DNA from: Limisphaerales bacterium
GTDB taxonomy: Bacteria > Verrucomicrobiota > Verrucomicrobiia > Limisphaerales > UBA1100
Direction: 5' to 3'
Length of the DNA stretch: 64,000 nt
Assembly: GCA_014382585.1 (NCBI GenBank)
Contig: JACNJL010000038.1
Span: 21,726 to 85,725, forward strand
The notes beneath the pieces are model-generated. The model ran no database searches, had not been told where the DNA came from, and saw only the letters and a program-made list of their open reading frames with translations. Below, piece by piece: positions 28,704 to 36,633 of this stretch (the first letter of the stretch is position 1; every line of letters starts with the position of its first letter). A program made the position numbers and the translations under genes.

Positions 28704-30809
28704 GAGTAGCGACTTGGTTTTCCAATCCACCTTTGCGTCGCTCGGAGCGCGGCCCAGTTGGGCGCCTGAAAGATTTGACGTGCCGCCTTCGGCCCTCAGG
28801 CGCACGCGCAGCCACAGCGTGGTTTGCCCCAGCGCGGCCTTGGGGCATTCGGCCACCAAGGCCCCCGCGCCGGTGCCTTCGCCCCATTGCGGTTGAGGTT
28901 CCAAGCCGTTGTACAGCGAATGCCAATCTTTGCCATCGGCCGAAACTTCGGTGGCAAATGACCCCCGCATCGGCGTATCGCGTGCGGGAGTGAGGTCCAC
29001 GCAATAAATGGGCAGCCGCAAATGCGCGCGTAAGATTGGGCGTTCAAATTTAAATTGATACCGCACTTCCGCAGGCTGACCGTTTGTTTGCGGCGACCAA
29101 TAAACTGCGCCGCCAGCTTCCTCCACGCGACGCAGATTTTTGGAAAGATTAAGGTGCTCGGATTCCGATGGCAAAAGTGCCGCCCACGAAAATGATTCGC
29201 TCCAAGCCTCGCCCGCTACGGTGGGTTGGAGGGGTTGTTCGGTATCATGAATTTCTTTGATTTCCTTTTCAGTCAACGCCCGCTGGTACATTCGCACCTC
29301 GTCCACCGCGCCTTGGAAGCCCAAAATCTCAAGAGGCGTTTTCACCGTGCGAAAGGGTTTCTCCGGTTTCCACCAAAACCGATTTTCATTTTTCACGTCA
29401 AGCGGCTCAAATTTTTCACCATCAAACCACACGCGAGATGTGCCCGATTTGCCTTCGCAGGTGATGGCCAGAAAATGCCAGCACTGCGTTTCAATTTTCC
29501 CCACATCAAACAACGCGCAAATATAATTGCCATCGAGCCCAATCAAACCGTTGCCCGTCATTCGTACCGAGAAGCCCGCACCACTCAGCAGTGGCGCGCC
29601 GGTGCCCGATGCCCGCTCCTCAAACCACCCCGCCTCGCATGCCGCCCATTCATCCACCCGAAACCAAAGCGCCACCGTGCGCGGCTGATCCGATGACCAA
29701 ACCCAATCGTGACTCGCCCGCAACGAGGCATCCGCGCCCATCGCAATCGCCCGGTGCGGTTGATCAAAACGATCCGCGGTGGCGCGCGTCCATTGCCCAA
29801 GCGCGTCGTTGTGGTTGCCGCTGGCATCGGCCAAGTCGCCATCGAACCGCCAGTGAATCAGTAAATCCGAATCCTTGACGGACGCGGGCCAGAATGCCCA
29901 ACCCAAAACCAGTGCCCCCAGCGCCACCGCAGCCGCCATGGGCCACAGTAATCTGCTGTGTTCGCGCACGGCTTCCGCGTGGCCGCCATCGGCGATGCGC
30001 GCCAAATCGGCCGCCAACGCCACGGCATTCAGATACCGTTCTTCCGGTGTGTGCGCGCAGGTTTTGAGAATGACTTTGTTCAGCTCGCGTTGTGCGGCGG
30101 TGGATTTTTCGCTGCGCATCGACTTGGGTAAAGCCGGAAATGACTGGCGATCCTCGCCCGTTAACGCCTCGTATAGCACCCGCCCGAGCCCAAAAATATC
30201 CGCCGAAGGCTGCCCTGCCCCTTCGCGTGGCAAATACCCATGCGTGCCCACAAAGGCTTCGCCGTCGCTCGCGGCCGTCACCATCCCGATATCCGCGAGG
30301 CAATAGCGGCCGCGCGTGAAAATTAAATTGGAAGGTTTTACATCGCGATGCACCAGCCCGTGCGCGTGCAAATGCTGCAGTGCTTCGGCCACGGTGATGC
30401 CGAGATCCAGGCAATCATCCACCGGCAACCGCCCGTGCGCGCGCAAATCCGACTGCAACGTGCGCGGCGCGTACGCCTCCCAATCACCCGCGCCTTCGCC
30501 CTCACTTTCCGGCGCGGCCAATTCCATCACGTAATAAAAAAAACCCACCGCCTCATTGCGCCCCACCAAAAACAAATCCACCAAGCCCGACTGCCCGCGA
30601 CTGATTTCCTCAAACTGCCGCACGCCATCGAATTCCCGCTCAAAGGGCACTTCACTTTCAAAACGATCGCGCCGGATAATTTTCACCGCGCGATGCGCAC
30701 CCGTCACACTGCGCGCCAGCCACACCTCGCCGTAACTGCCCGCGCCAATGCGGCGCAGCAATTCGTGCTCCGGAATTTCCGGCGGCGGTGTTTCAGGATT
30801 TGTGCCCAT
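28680..30809 (-). CDS. Ser/Thr protein kinase with LamG-type tail
   Basis: 709 residues. Kinase domain ~15-275: glycine loop GAGSYGEV at 22-29, Lys43 in AVKII, catalytic loop HRDVKPSN, magnesium loop DIG in place of DFG, and THGYLPREG activation segment. One membrane helix follows (LLWPMAAAVALGALVLGWAF). The exposed part contains a concanavalin/LamG-like domain (LLIHWRFDGDLADASGN to VDEVRMYQRALTEKEI) and a second beta domain. It is coupled by overlap to the 69-residue ORF upstream and so to an ECF sigma factor, the kinase-sigma pairing common in Planctomycetes-Verrucomicrobia genomes. It may sense external ligands and signal to that sigma factor (inference). Confidence 0.93.
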   Translation of the reverse strand: MGTNPETPPPEIPEHELLRRIGAGSYGEVWLARSVTGAHRAVKIIRRDRFESEVPFEREFDGVRQFEEISRGQSGLVDLFLVGRNEAVGFFYYVMELAAPESEGEGAGDWEAYAPRTLQSDLRAHGRLPVDDCLDLGITVAEALQHLHAHGLVHRDVKPSNLIFTRGRYCLADIGMVTAASDGEAFVGTHGYLPREGAGQPSADIFGLGRVLYEALTGEDRQSFPALPKSMRSEKSTAAQRELNKVILKTCAHTPEERYLNAVALAADLARIADGGHAEAVREHSRLLWPMAAAVALGALVLGWAFWPASVKDSDLLIHWRFDGDLADASGNHNDALGQWTRATADRFDQPHRAIAMGADASLRASHDWVWSSDQPRTVALWFRVDEWAACEAGWFEERASGTGAPLLSGAGFSVRMTGNGLIGLDGNYICALFDVGKIETQCWHFLAITCEGKSGTSRVWFDGEKFEPLDVKNENRFWWKPEKPFRTVKTPLEILGFQGAVDEVRMYQRALTEKEIKEIHDTEQPLQPTVAGEAWSESFSWAALLPSESEHLNLSKNLRRVEEAGGAVYWSPQTNGQPAEVRYQFKFERPILRAHLRLPIYCVDLTPARDTPMRGSFATEVSADGKDWHSLYNGLEPQPQWGEGTGAGALVAECPKAALGQTTLWLRVRLRAEGGTSNLSGAQLGRAPSDAKVDWKTKSLLRVKLQSP

Positions 30810-31002
30810 TTTTTTCTACCGTTTGCAGCTTTGCCCGCCACACCCGCCGTGCACGTTTTTTCAAACGCCGCCGCAAGCGCGGCGATTCCCACTCCAAACC
30901 CGCCAGCTCCGCCGCCACATCCGGCATCAACCAGCGATCCACCGCCAGCCAACCCCGCCGCACCCGCGGACGCAGCCAATCTTTTACACTCTCAACACTC
31001 AT
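30793..31002 (-). CDS. 69-residue basic protein between sigma factor and kinase
   Basis: It starts with ATG 31002 inside the sigma-factor stop (ATGA overlap) and ends 17 bases inside the kinase gene. The product is small and basic (WLRPRVRRGWLAVDRW, then ESPRLRRRLKKRARRVWRAK) with many Arg/Trp and no signal peptide. The double overlap indicates translational coupling of all three genes. Function unknown; it might bind the sigma factor or the kinase juxtamembrane region. It is easily missed because longer frames cover the same stretch. Confidence 0.6.
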   Translation of the reverse strand: MSVESVKDWLRPRVRRGWLAVDRWLMPDVAAELAGLEWESPRLRRRLKKRARRVWRAKLQTVEKNGHKS

Positions 31003-31613
31003 TCCTCTTCCTGCAATTTCTGAAGTTCCTTTTTGAAAATCGCGTTTACCCGATGCTTCGTCACGTACACCATCCCCGCGCTCACATCCAGCTGCGCCGC
31101 CACCTCCGCCACCGTCCATTCGCGCAGCACGTGGCAATGAAAAATCTGGTACTGACGCGGGCTCACCTGCCGTTTCACCTGTTCCAGCGCCGCCTGCAAA
31201 ATGTTCCGCTGCCATTCCTCATTCCAAATCCCCTCCAACTCCGGCGTCTGCGCACCCTCATTCCGCGCCTCCATCGCCTCGCCATATACATCCAGCTTCC
31301 GTTGCTGCCGGTATTCCTTGCGATAAAACATCGCAATCTTCGTCCGCGTAATCGCGCACAACCAACTGCGAAAACTCCCGGGCCGTTCCCGTTCGAACCC
31401 ATCGACACTGCCCGCCACCTCCACCACCGTTTCCTGCACCACATCCTCCGCATCCGCCTCCGCCAAGCCCGCCCGCCGCGCCACGTGATAAATCAACTGC
31501 CAATACTGATCGAAAAACACCTCCCAACTCGCATGATCACACACCCCCCGCAGCCGCTCCACCAAGCTACTCCGAGTCAATTCCGGCACCGGGCGCTGTT
31601 CCTTAATTAACAT
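30999..31613 (-). CDS. ECF-type RNA polymerase sigma factor
   Basis: 204 residues from ATG 31613; another start is ten codons upstream. Sigma2 region: WEVFFDQYWQLIYHVARRAG, ADAEDVVQETVVEVAG (region 2.4 start), SFRSWLCAITRTKI. Sigma4 region: LREWTVAEVAAQLDVSAGMVYVTKHRV, the helix-turn-helix. RTMLIKEQ-type N-terminus is typical of the planctomycete ECF group with kinase partners. Coupled to the small ORF and kinase downstream. No anti-sigma gene is nearby, so control may be by the kinase (inference). Confidence 0.9.
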   Translation of the reverse strand: MLIKEQRPVPELTRSSLVERLRGVCDHASWEVFFDQYWQLIYHVARRAGLAEADAEDVVQETVVEVAGSVDGFERERPGSFRSWLCAITRTKIAMFYRKEYRQQRKLDVYGEAMEARNEGAQTPELEGIWNEEWQRNILQAALEQVKRQVSPRQYQIFHCHVLREWTVAEVAAQLDVSAGMVYVTKHRVNAIFKKELQKLQEEE

Positions 31614-31755
31614 CGTCTGCCAAAACACTGCCCTGAACACCAAAATTCTTACAGTTTTTTAGTAAGATCACCTATTGTGAAGGCAGTTGGTTAGTTGTGG
31701 CTGGATTTGCCAATTAAAGAAATAGACCGTTGAATAGAACCCAATTCCCTAATAA

Positions 31756-32826
31756 ATGAAAACAATCACTCAAAATTGCTATCGGCACTTTCCGCTCGGC
31801 ACGATTGCTTTGGCTTTCGTTTTGTTCGTACAAATAAGTTTCCCCGCAAGATCGCAGAGCGGATCCAGCCTAGATCAGGGCTTAATCCTTTGGTATCCAT
31901 TCTGTGGAAATGCCAAGGACGAAAGTGGAAATGACCGCCACGGCGAAGTCACCGGCGCAACACTTACTACAGATCGATTTGGAAAAGTAGACCGAGCATT
32001 CAAGATGTCCATTGGGGACTCCAACATCACCACCCCATTTGTTTTTGAAGATAGTGCGGTGAACAGAAGCTTTTCAATGTGGTTCAAGGTTGATAAGTGG
32101 ATTCTGGGTGGCTCTGGATATTTCCTGAAAAATGCTGGGACCGCAAATGCAGATCTCCTCTATGGTGTAAATTCTGCATTAAAACTCTGGGAGAATGGGT
32201 CCGCCGGTCTTGATGGCCCATTTCATAATGCCGTTTTCACAAGCTCCTCAATTGCTAAAGATGAATGGCATCACATCGCCTTGACCTACGCAGGGAAAAT
32301 GAGTTCGATCAAGGTGTGGATTAACGGACAACCTATGAAACATTTGACTGAAGGATTCAACTTCTATGGAGGAGACCGTCCCATTAAAGTACACGATCAA
32401 AAAGTGATGATACCTGGAAGCGGAACCTGTGTCGATGAGTTGCGAGTTTACAACCGAGCACTCAGCGAAAGCGAAATCCACCAACTTTATAACAAAGAAA
32501 AAGCTCCGACATCCAGTAATTGCTCTAGTGAAGGCAATACTGGGAGCCCGCGAGGCCACCTGAGAACAACAATTCCCAGAGGCCTTATTCCTGCCAGAAT
32601 GCGATTTGAAGGCCCGCCACCAAGTTTATGGCGAACTAATTATGCGCCTCGATTACTTACAAACATCATCTTACCATCTAGCCCAAGAGGGCAAAGAATA
32701 GTTGTGAGGGGCAAAGTTGGTGAGACCACCATCGATTCTTCACCTTCGAATGTAACTCCGCAATTCAGCCCCACCAACACATCAGAAAATGAACTAATAT
32801 TACCGGAAGGGAAACCAACAGATTAA
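31756..32826 (+). CDS. Secreted LamG-domain protein
   Basis: 356 residues with a signal peptide (LGTIALAFVLFVQISFPARS) after a long polar start. Residues ~38-255 are a LamG/concanavalin-like domain: LILWYPFCGNAKDESGN, then WFKVDKWILGG, then CVDELRVYNRALSESEI. It closely parallels the LamG-type part of the kinase upstream, so the two may have a common source. The rest is Ser/Pro-rich. Likely binds a carbohydrate or surface ligand. AT-richer than its neighbours. It precedes the MORN lipoprotein gene. Confidence 0.8.
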   Translation: MKTITQNCYRHFPLGTIALAFVLFVQISFPARSQSGSSLDQGLILWYPFCGNAKDESGNDRHGEVTGATLTTDRFGKVDRAFKMSIGDSNITTPFVFEDSAVNRSFSMWFKVDKWILGGSGYFLKNAGTANADLLYGVNSALKLWENGSAGLDGPFHNAVFTSSSIAKDEWHHIALTYAGKMSSIKVWINGQPMKHLTEGFNFYGGDRPIKVHDQKVMIPGSGTCVDELRVYNRALSESEIHQLYNKEKAPTSSNCSSEGNTGSPRGHLRTTIPRGLIPARMRFEGPPPSLWRTNYAPRLLTNIILPSSPRGQRIVVRGKVGETTIDSSPSNVTPQFSPTNTSENELILPEGKPTD

Positions 32827-32839
32827 TGCCTTAATCCAA

Positions 32840-34030
32840 ATGCTGAAACTCATAAATCAGCTTACTATTCTTTTGTTTATACTCCTTGCATCCCCGGCCT
32901 GCAAGGAACCTCATCCAGAGCGAATTCCTGAAACTGTTTCTCGATCAGATCTCATCTATGAGACCAATCAAGCCGCTTATTATGCGGGGACCAACATCAA
33001 ATATACCGGACTCGTGGTAGATTACCACAACGACCAGAAAACTTTAAAATATCAGGCAAACTACGAAAAAGGATTCCCAACTGGGGAAGAATCTGAATAC
33101 TATTTTTCTGGGAAACCTAGACGGAAATGCATTTTTAATAATGGGGTAAAAAATGGGCCAGAATTCCATTGGTATCCTAATGGTTCCACTCAAAGCACTA
33201 CCAATTATGTGAATGGCATTCCAGCGGGGGAATGTCACTATTGGGCAACCAATGGTGTAAAAACCTTAACAGCTGTTTATTCATCTGGGAAATTAATCAG
33301 CCTTCTTTGTTTTCACAATTCAGGAGCACCAAAGAGGTTTTCAGAAATGATAGATGGCATTCAATACGGATACAGCAAACAGTGGTATGAAAATGGAAAA
33401 CTGGAATGGGTGGCCCCCTATTTCAAAGGTGTGAAACACGGACTGGCAATTGGGTGGGCACGAAACGGCAACAAGGCATGGGAATCTGAATGGAATAACG
33501 GTCACAGCCACGGCCTTTCAAAGAAATGGCATCCAAACGGAAACATGAGAAGTGTGACGACATTTAAAAAAGGGCTAAAAGACGGTGAAGCAATTGGGGC
33601 TGATGAATTCGGGCAACTGGAATGGAAAGCACAATGGAAAGGAGGCAAGCTTCACGGAGTGCATCGCGAATGGCATCCGAACGGAAACCGAAAATTAGAA
33701 CGAATTTATTTGGATGGTGAAAAGTTAAGCGAATTTCGTTGGGTTCTAGCGGGAAATGACCCCGCCTTGGAGCAATTCGAATACGGAAAAAAGATTAAAT
33801 GGTCCTCCCTTGAATTTATGAAATTCAAAAACCTGACCTGCAAACAAATTCACTTCGCGTTGGGAGCCCCAGACACAGTCAGTAAAAGGACATTAACCTA
33901 TCTCAATCTTGAAATTCAGGACCATAAAATGAAAATTTGGCAAGGAGCAAACTTTCAAATACAAAGCAATCGTGTCAGCACCTTGACATTTACAAATGAA
34001 TTCAAGGTGTCACCGGTCGAACAACCCTAA
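32840..34030 (+). CDS. MORN-repeat (YwqK-type) lipoprotein
   Basis: 396 residues with a lipoprotein signal (LTILLFILLASPACKEP, lipobox SPAC). Residues ~60-300 are about nine MORN-like units of the form GxxxxWYxNG with a basic or aromatic filler, for example GPEFHWYPNGSTQ, GYSKQWYENGKLEWV and GLSKKWHPNGNMR. Its stop codon overlaps the ndk stop by four bases, tail to tail. YwqK-type proteins are sometimes named as antitoxins; here a surface structural role is equally possible. Confidence 0.85.
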   Translation: MLKLINQLTILLFILLASPACKEPHPERIPETVSRSDLIYETNQAAYYAGTNIKYTGLVVDYHNDQKTLKYQANYEKGFPTGEESEYYFSGKPRRKCIFNNGVKNGPEFHWYPNGSTQSTTNYVNGIPAGECHYWATNGVKTLTAVYSSGKLISLLCFHNSGAPKRFSEMIDGIQYGYSKQWYENGKLEWVAPYFKGVKHGLAIGWARNGNKAWESEWNNGHSHGLSKKWHPNGNMRSVTTFKKGLKDGEAIGADEFGQLEWKAQWKGGKLHGVHREWHPNGNRKLERIYLDGEKLSEFRWVLAGNDPALEQFEYGKKIKWSSLEFMKFKNLTCKQIHFALGAPDTVSKRTLTYLNLEIQDHKMKIWQGANFQIQSNRVSTLTFTNEFKVSPVEQP

Positions 34031-34446
34031 AACACCTCGCCCGCGTTGAAGAAGCGCTCTACTTCGATGGCGGCGTTTTCGACGGAGTCGGAGGCGTGAC
34101 AGATGTTTTCCATACTGGTGGTGCCCATGTCGCCGCGGATGGTGCCGGCGGGGGCTTGGGTGGAATCGGTGGGGCCGAGGAGGTCGCGGATGGCGGCGAC
34201 GGCGTTTTCGCCTTCGAGGACGAGGGCGAGCACGGGGCGGGCGCTCATAAATTCAACGATCTCAGGGAAAAACGGGCGGTCGGCAATGTGCGCGTAGTGT
34301 TCTTTGAGGAGATCATCGGTGAGGGCAATGAGCTTGGCAGCGCGGATTTCGAACCCGGCTTTTTCAAAACGTCCGATGACTTCGCCGGCGTGATGACCGT
34401 TGAGGCAGTCGGGTTTGAGTAATATGAGTGAACGTTCAGTATCCAT
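34027..34446 (-). CDS. ndk: Nucleoside diphosphate kinase
   Basis: Transfers the terminal phosphate between nucleotides through a phosphohistidine. 139 residues from ATG 34446, giving the usual MDTERSLILLKPD start; a longer frame begins at 34488. The catalytic His is in MENICHASDSVENA (usually NxxHGSDS), and GTIRGDMG and RPFF are also conserved. The gene borders the 31756-34030 island at its 3' end. I see no duplication of its tail. Confidence 0.95.
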   Translation of the reverse strand: MDTERSLILLKPDCLNGHHAGEVIGRFEKAGFEIRAAKLIALTDDLLKEHYAHIADRPFFPEIVEFMSARPVLALVLEGENAVAAIRDLLGPTDSTQAPAGTIRGDMGTTSMENICHASDSVENAAIEVERFFNAGEVF

Positions 34447-34521
34447 TTCGGGTGGCGGCACTAGACCAAAATTGCAAGGGCAATGCAATCTGAATCGGAT
34501 GTTGCCGGTCGCGTTTCAGGA

Positions 34522-35571
34522 TTATTTTGCTTTACCTGTTGCATAACTGTTTTCCAACGGCATTGGAGATTTCCCGGTGACCGGCGGGCGCGTGAGCAGC
34601 AGCGCCATCGTTGCCCAGCTGCCGGCACCGATGGAGATGAACTGGTCCTTGCCGTGCGGGTAACCGGTCTCGAGATATTTTTGGAATGGCTTGCTACGGC
34701 TTTTCACGTGCCAGGAGCCATCGGCCTTTTGCGCGCGCAGCAGCCACGCGATGCCCTTTTGCCAACGTATGTCCTTCACCGGCGCGCCGCCGGCCAACTG
34801 CAGCGCGGTCAAGACTTGTCCCGTGGCGTACGGGTCGCTCTTCATCTGGGCCGTCTGCGCCCAGCCGCCGTCGGGGCGCTGTTCGCCCAAGAGCGCCTTG
34901 GCCGCTTTTGAAATGGCGGCACGGTCCACGCCACTCCATTTCAAACCCAGCAAATGCCAGATGCGATCCTCGGTCTCCTTCGGTTTCGCGGCGAGCAGCC
35001 ACTGGCGCGCGCGCGCGACGCGCCCGGAAATTTCCTTCGAGTTTTCTTTCTCCGCGAACAACTGCAGTCCCCGCAGCGAAAGCGCCGTGGAAGTGAAGTG
35101 GCTGTACTCCAGCGGCGGCCGGCGCGTGCCCATGCTCCAGCGGCCGCTCGCTTCCTGCCGCTGGAGCAGGTGCTGCACCATCAGCGCGGCGATGTCGTCG
35201 GCCTTCCAGTTTGCCGCCGAAAGCGCGAGCAGCGCGTAGCCGGTGGTGTAGGAGCCACCGGGCACACCTTTGCCTTTGGGCATCGCCTCCTTGCGATTGG
35301 CGAAAAATTCCTGCGTGAACTCCGCCTGCTCGGCCATTGCCTTGGCGTTCACGGCAAAGCCCCGCTCCCGTGCCAGCGACAACGTCACCGCCGGCAGCGC
35401 TTGGTGGTGGCAGGAAAAGCAGGATCGTTGCTCGGAGTATTGGGCCGCGCTTTTTTCCAGCAACGCCAAGCTCTTCCCAATCGCCGCCTCAATGGTTTTC
35501 GCATCAGGCTCGGCGGCCGAAGCAGCAACCCCACTCACCACAGAGACACCGAGGGCACAGAGTTTTTTCAT
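34522..35571 (-). CDS. Exported squalene-cyclase-like protein with CxxCH motif
   Basis: 349 residues from ATG 35571, which gives the signal peptide MKKLCALGVSVVSGVAASA; an ATG at 35601 would couple it to the DUF3500 gene by ATGA. A single haem-type CFSCH motif lies at about 50-54. Then come alpha/alpha-barrel repeats of the prenyltransferase/squalene-cyclase type, e.g. QRPDGGWAQTAQM and QKADGSWHVKSRS. This family is frequent in Planctomycetes and Verrucomicrobia and is often annotated only as squalene cyclase-like. Its signal peptide is encoded by a dispersed CTCTGTG-type repeat. Confidence 0.8.
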   Translation of the reverse strand: MKKLCALGVSVVSGVAASAAEPDAKTIEAAIGKSLALLEKSAAQYSEQRSCFSCHHQALPAVTLSLARERGFAVNAKAMAEQAEFTQEFFANRKEAMPKGKGVPGGSYTTGYALLALSAANWKADDIAALMVQHLLQRQEASGRWSMGTRRPPLEYSHFTSTALSLRGLQLFAEKENSKEISGRVARARQWLLAAKPKETEDRIWHLLGLKWSGVDRAAISKAAKALLGEQRPDGGWAQTAQMKSDPYATGQVLTALQLAGGAPVKDIRWQKGIAWLLRAQKADGSWHVKSRSKPFQKYLETGYPHGKDQFISIGAGSWATMALLLTRPPVTGKSPMPLENSYATGKAK

Positions 35572-35601
35572 CCGTATGAATCCGTGCAATCCGTGTCTCA
35601 T
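35536..35601. repeat. Dispersed CTCTGTG/ATCCGTG repeat encoding a signal peptide
   Basis: Minus-strand text CTCTGTGCCCTCGGTGTCTC followed by TGTGGTGAG gives most of the signal peptide, and ACGGATTGCACGGATTCATACGGATG lies in front of the start. Similar CTCTGTG units appear at 42238-42262 and 50777-50814. This is a recurrent intergenic repeat type in environmental genomes. Confidence 0.6.
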
Positions 35602-36620
35602 ACACGGGCGATGTTCACGAAGCAGTGGACGTGGCCGAGAACGCGGTAGTTCCAGACGAAGCCCGGGCCTTCGAGGCGCCAGAAATGCCAGCGGATTTTT
35701 TCATCGGTCGACTTCTTGTCCTTGTAGAAGGCGAGGTTGATTTTCTCGAGGCCACCGTTGGCCTTCACGATGTCCATCACCTCGTCGCCGTCCTCTTTGC
35801 GGAATGGTGCCACGCAGGCGCGCATCACTTTGAGCACATGAGCACGCTGATCGGGCGACAGCTCGGCGATGCCAATGCCGGGGTAGGGCCGCTCGCGGTG
35901 CTTCACGGATTTCGCTTGTTCGCCGGGCGTGCCCTGCGCGATCACCGCCGCCTTGCGTTGCTTGGCATCAAGCGCGTCGTACACGCTTTGCACGGCCTTG
36001 GTTTGGAAGCGGTAAACATTTTTCTCGCTGTAGCCACCCGCGATGTGGCCGTAGTAAATCGGTCCGCCGAAGGCCGTGCCGGGAATGGTGTTGCCATCGC
36101 ACCGCACAGTCAGGTGATGCCCGGTGAAGAGCCATGAAAACTTGCCCTTCGTCGGGTCGCCAAAGAAATGCGCGCCGCAGCCCTGCTGCGAGCCGCTGTT
36201 ATCAAACTCGCCATCGCGTGAAATCTTGTGATACCCCTCGTCGCCGGCGCAGATCGCCCGCAACGCGCGGTCGATCAATTCCTGCTGCGCCTTGGTGTAG
36301 ATGCCGCCGATCTTCTCGTTGTTCAACGCGCGATTGTACATGCCCAGGCGCGTGGGGATCTTGTTCTTTCCGGCGCCCTGATCAAAAGGTCGCGCCACCT
36401 TGGCGCGTTGCCCAGGCGTGAGCGTGCCGAAGAGTTCCTTCACGATGGCCTCCGCCGGCTTAGGCTTGGCCGGTTTGGCTTGATTGGCAAAAGCCATCGG
36501 AGCAGCAGCCGTCAGGGCCGCCGTGCCGGAGAGTTTCAGGAAATCTCGCCGCGCGATGGAGGCATCCTCCAGAAAATTGCAGTCGGGGCAGTCGCTTTCG
36601 ATGTGAAAATTAGGATTCAT
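35598..36620 (-). CDS. Tat-exported DUF3500 protein
   Basis: 340 residues. The Tat-type signal RRDFLKLSGTAALTAAAPM starts at about residue 24. The body fits DUF3500 proteins: EIVKELFGTLTPGQRAKV, CGAHFFGDPTKGKFSWLFTGHHLTVRC, and WHFWRLEGPGFVWNYRVLGHVHCFVN near the end, with conserved His and Trp pairs. Function unknown. It lies between the G8-domain gene upstream and the cyclase-like gene downstream on the same strand. Confidence 0.85.
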   Translation of the reverse strand: MNPNFHIESDCPDCNFLEDASIARRDFLKLSGTAALTAAAPMAFANQAKPAKPKPAEAIVKELFGTLTPGQRAKVARPFDQGAGKNKIPTRLGMYNRALNNEKIGGIYTKAQQELIDRALRAICAGDEGYHKISRDGEFDNSGSQQGCGAHFFGDPTKGKFSWLFTGHHLTVRCDGNTIPGTAFGGPIYYGHIAGGYSEKNVYRFQTKAVQSVYDALDAKQRKAAVIAQGTPGEQAKSVKHRERPYPGIGIAELSPDQRAHVLKVMRACVAPFRKEDGDEVMDIVKANGGLEKINLAFYKDKKSTDEKIRWHFWRLEGPGFVWNYRVLGHVHCFVNIARV

Positions 36621-36633
36621 GGGATGGGTTTGG

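Noticed and set aside
31614-34080. Search for a duplicated ndk tail left of the LamG/MORN island
   Set aside because: No convincing match to the last 50 bases of ndk was found at 31614-31755; only short AAAACAC-type coincidences.
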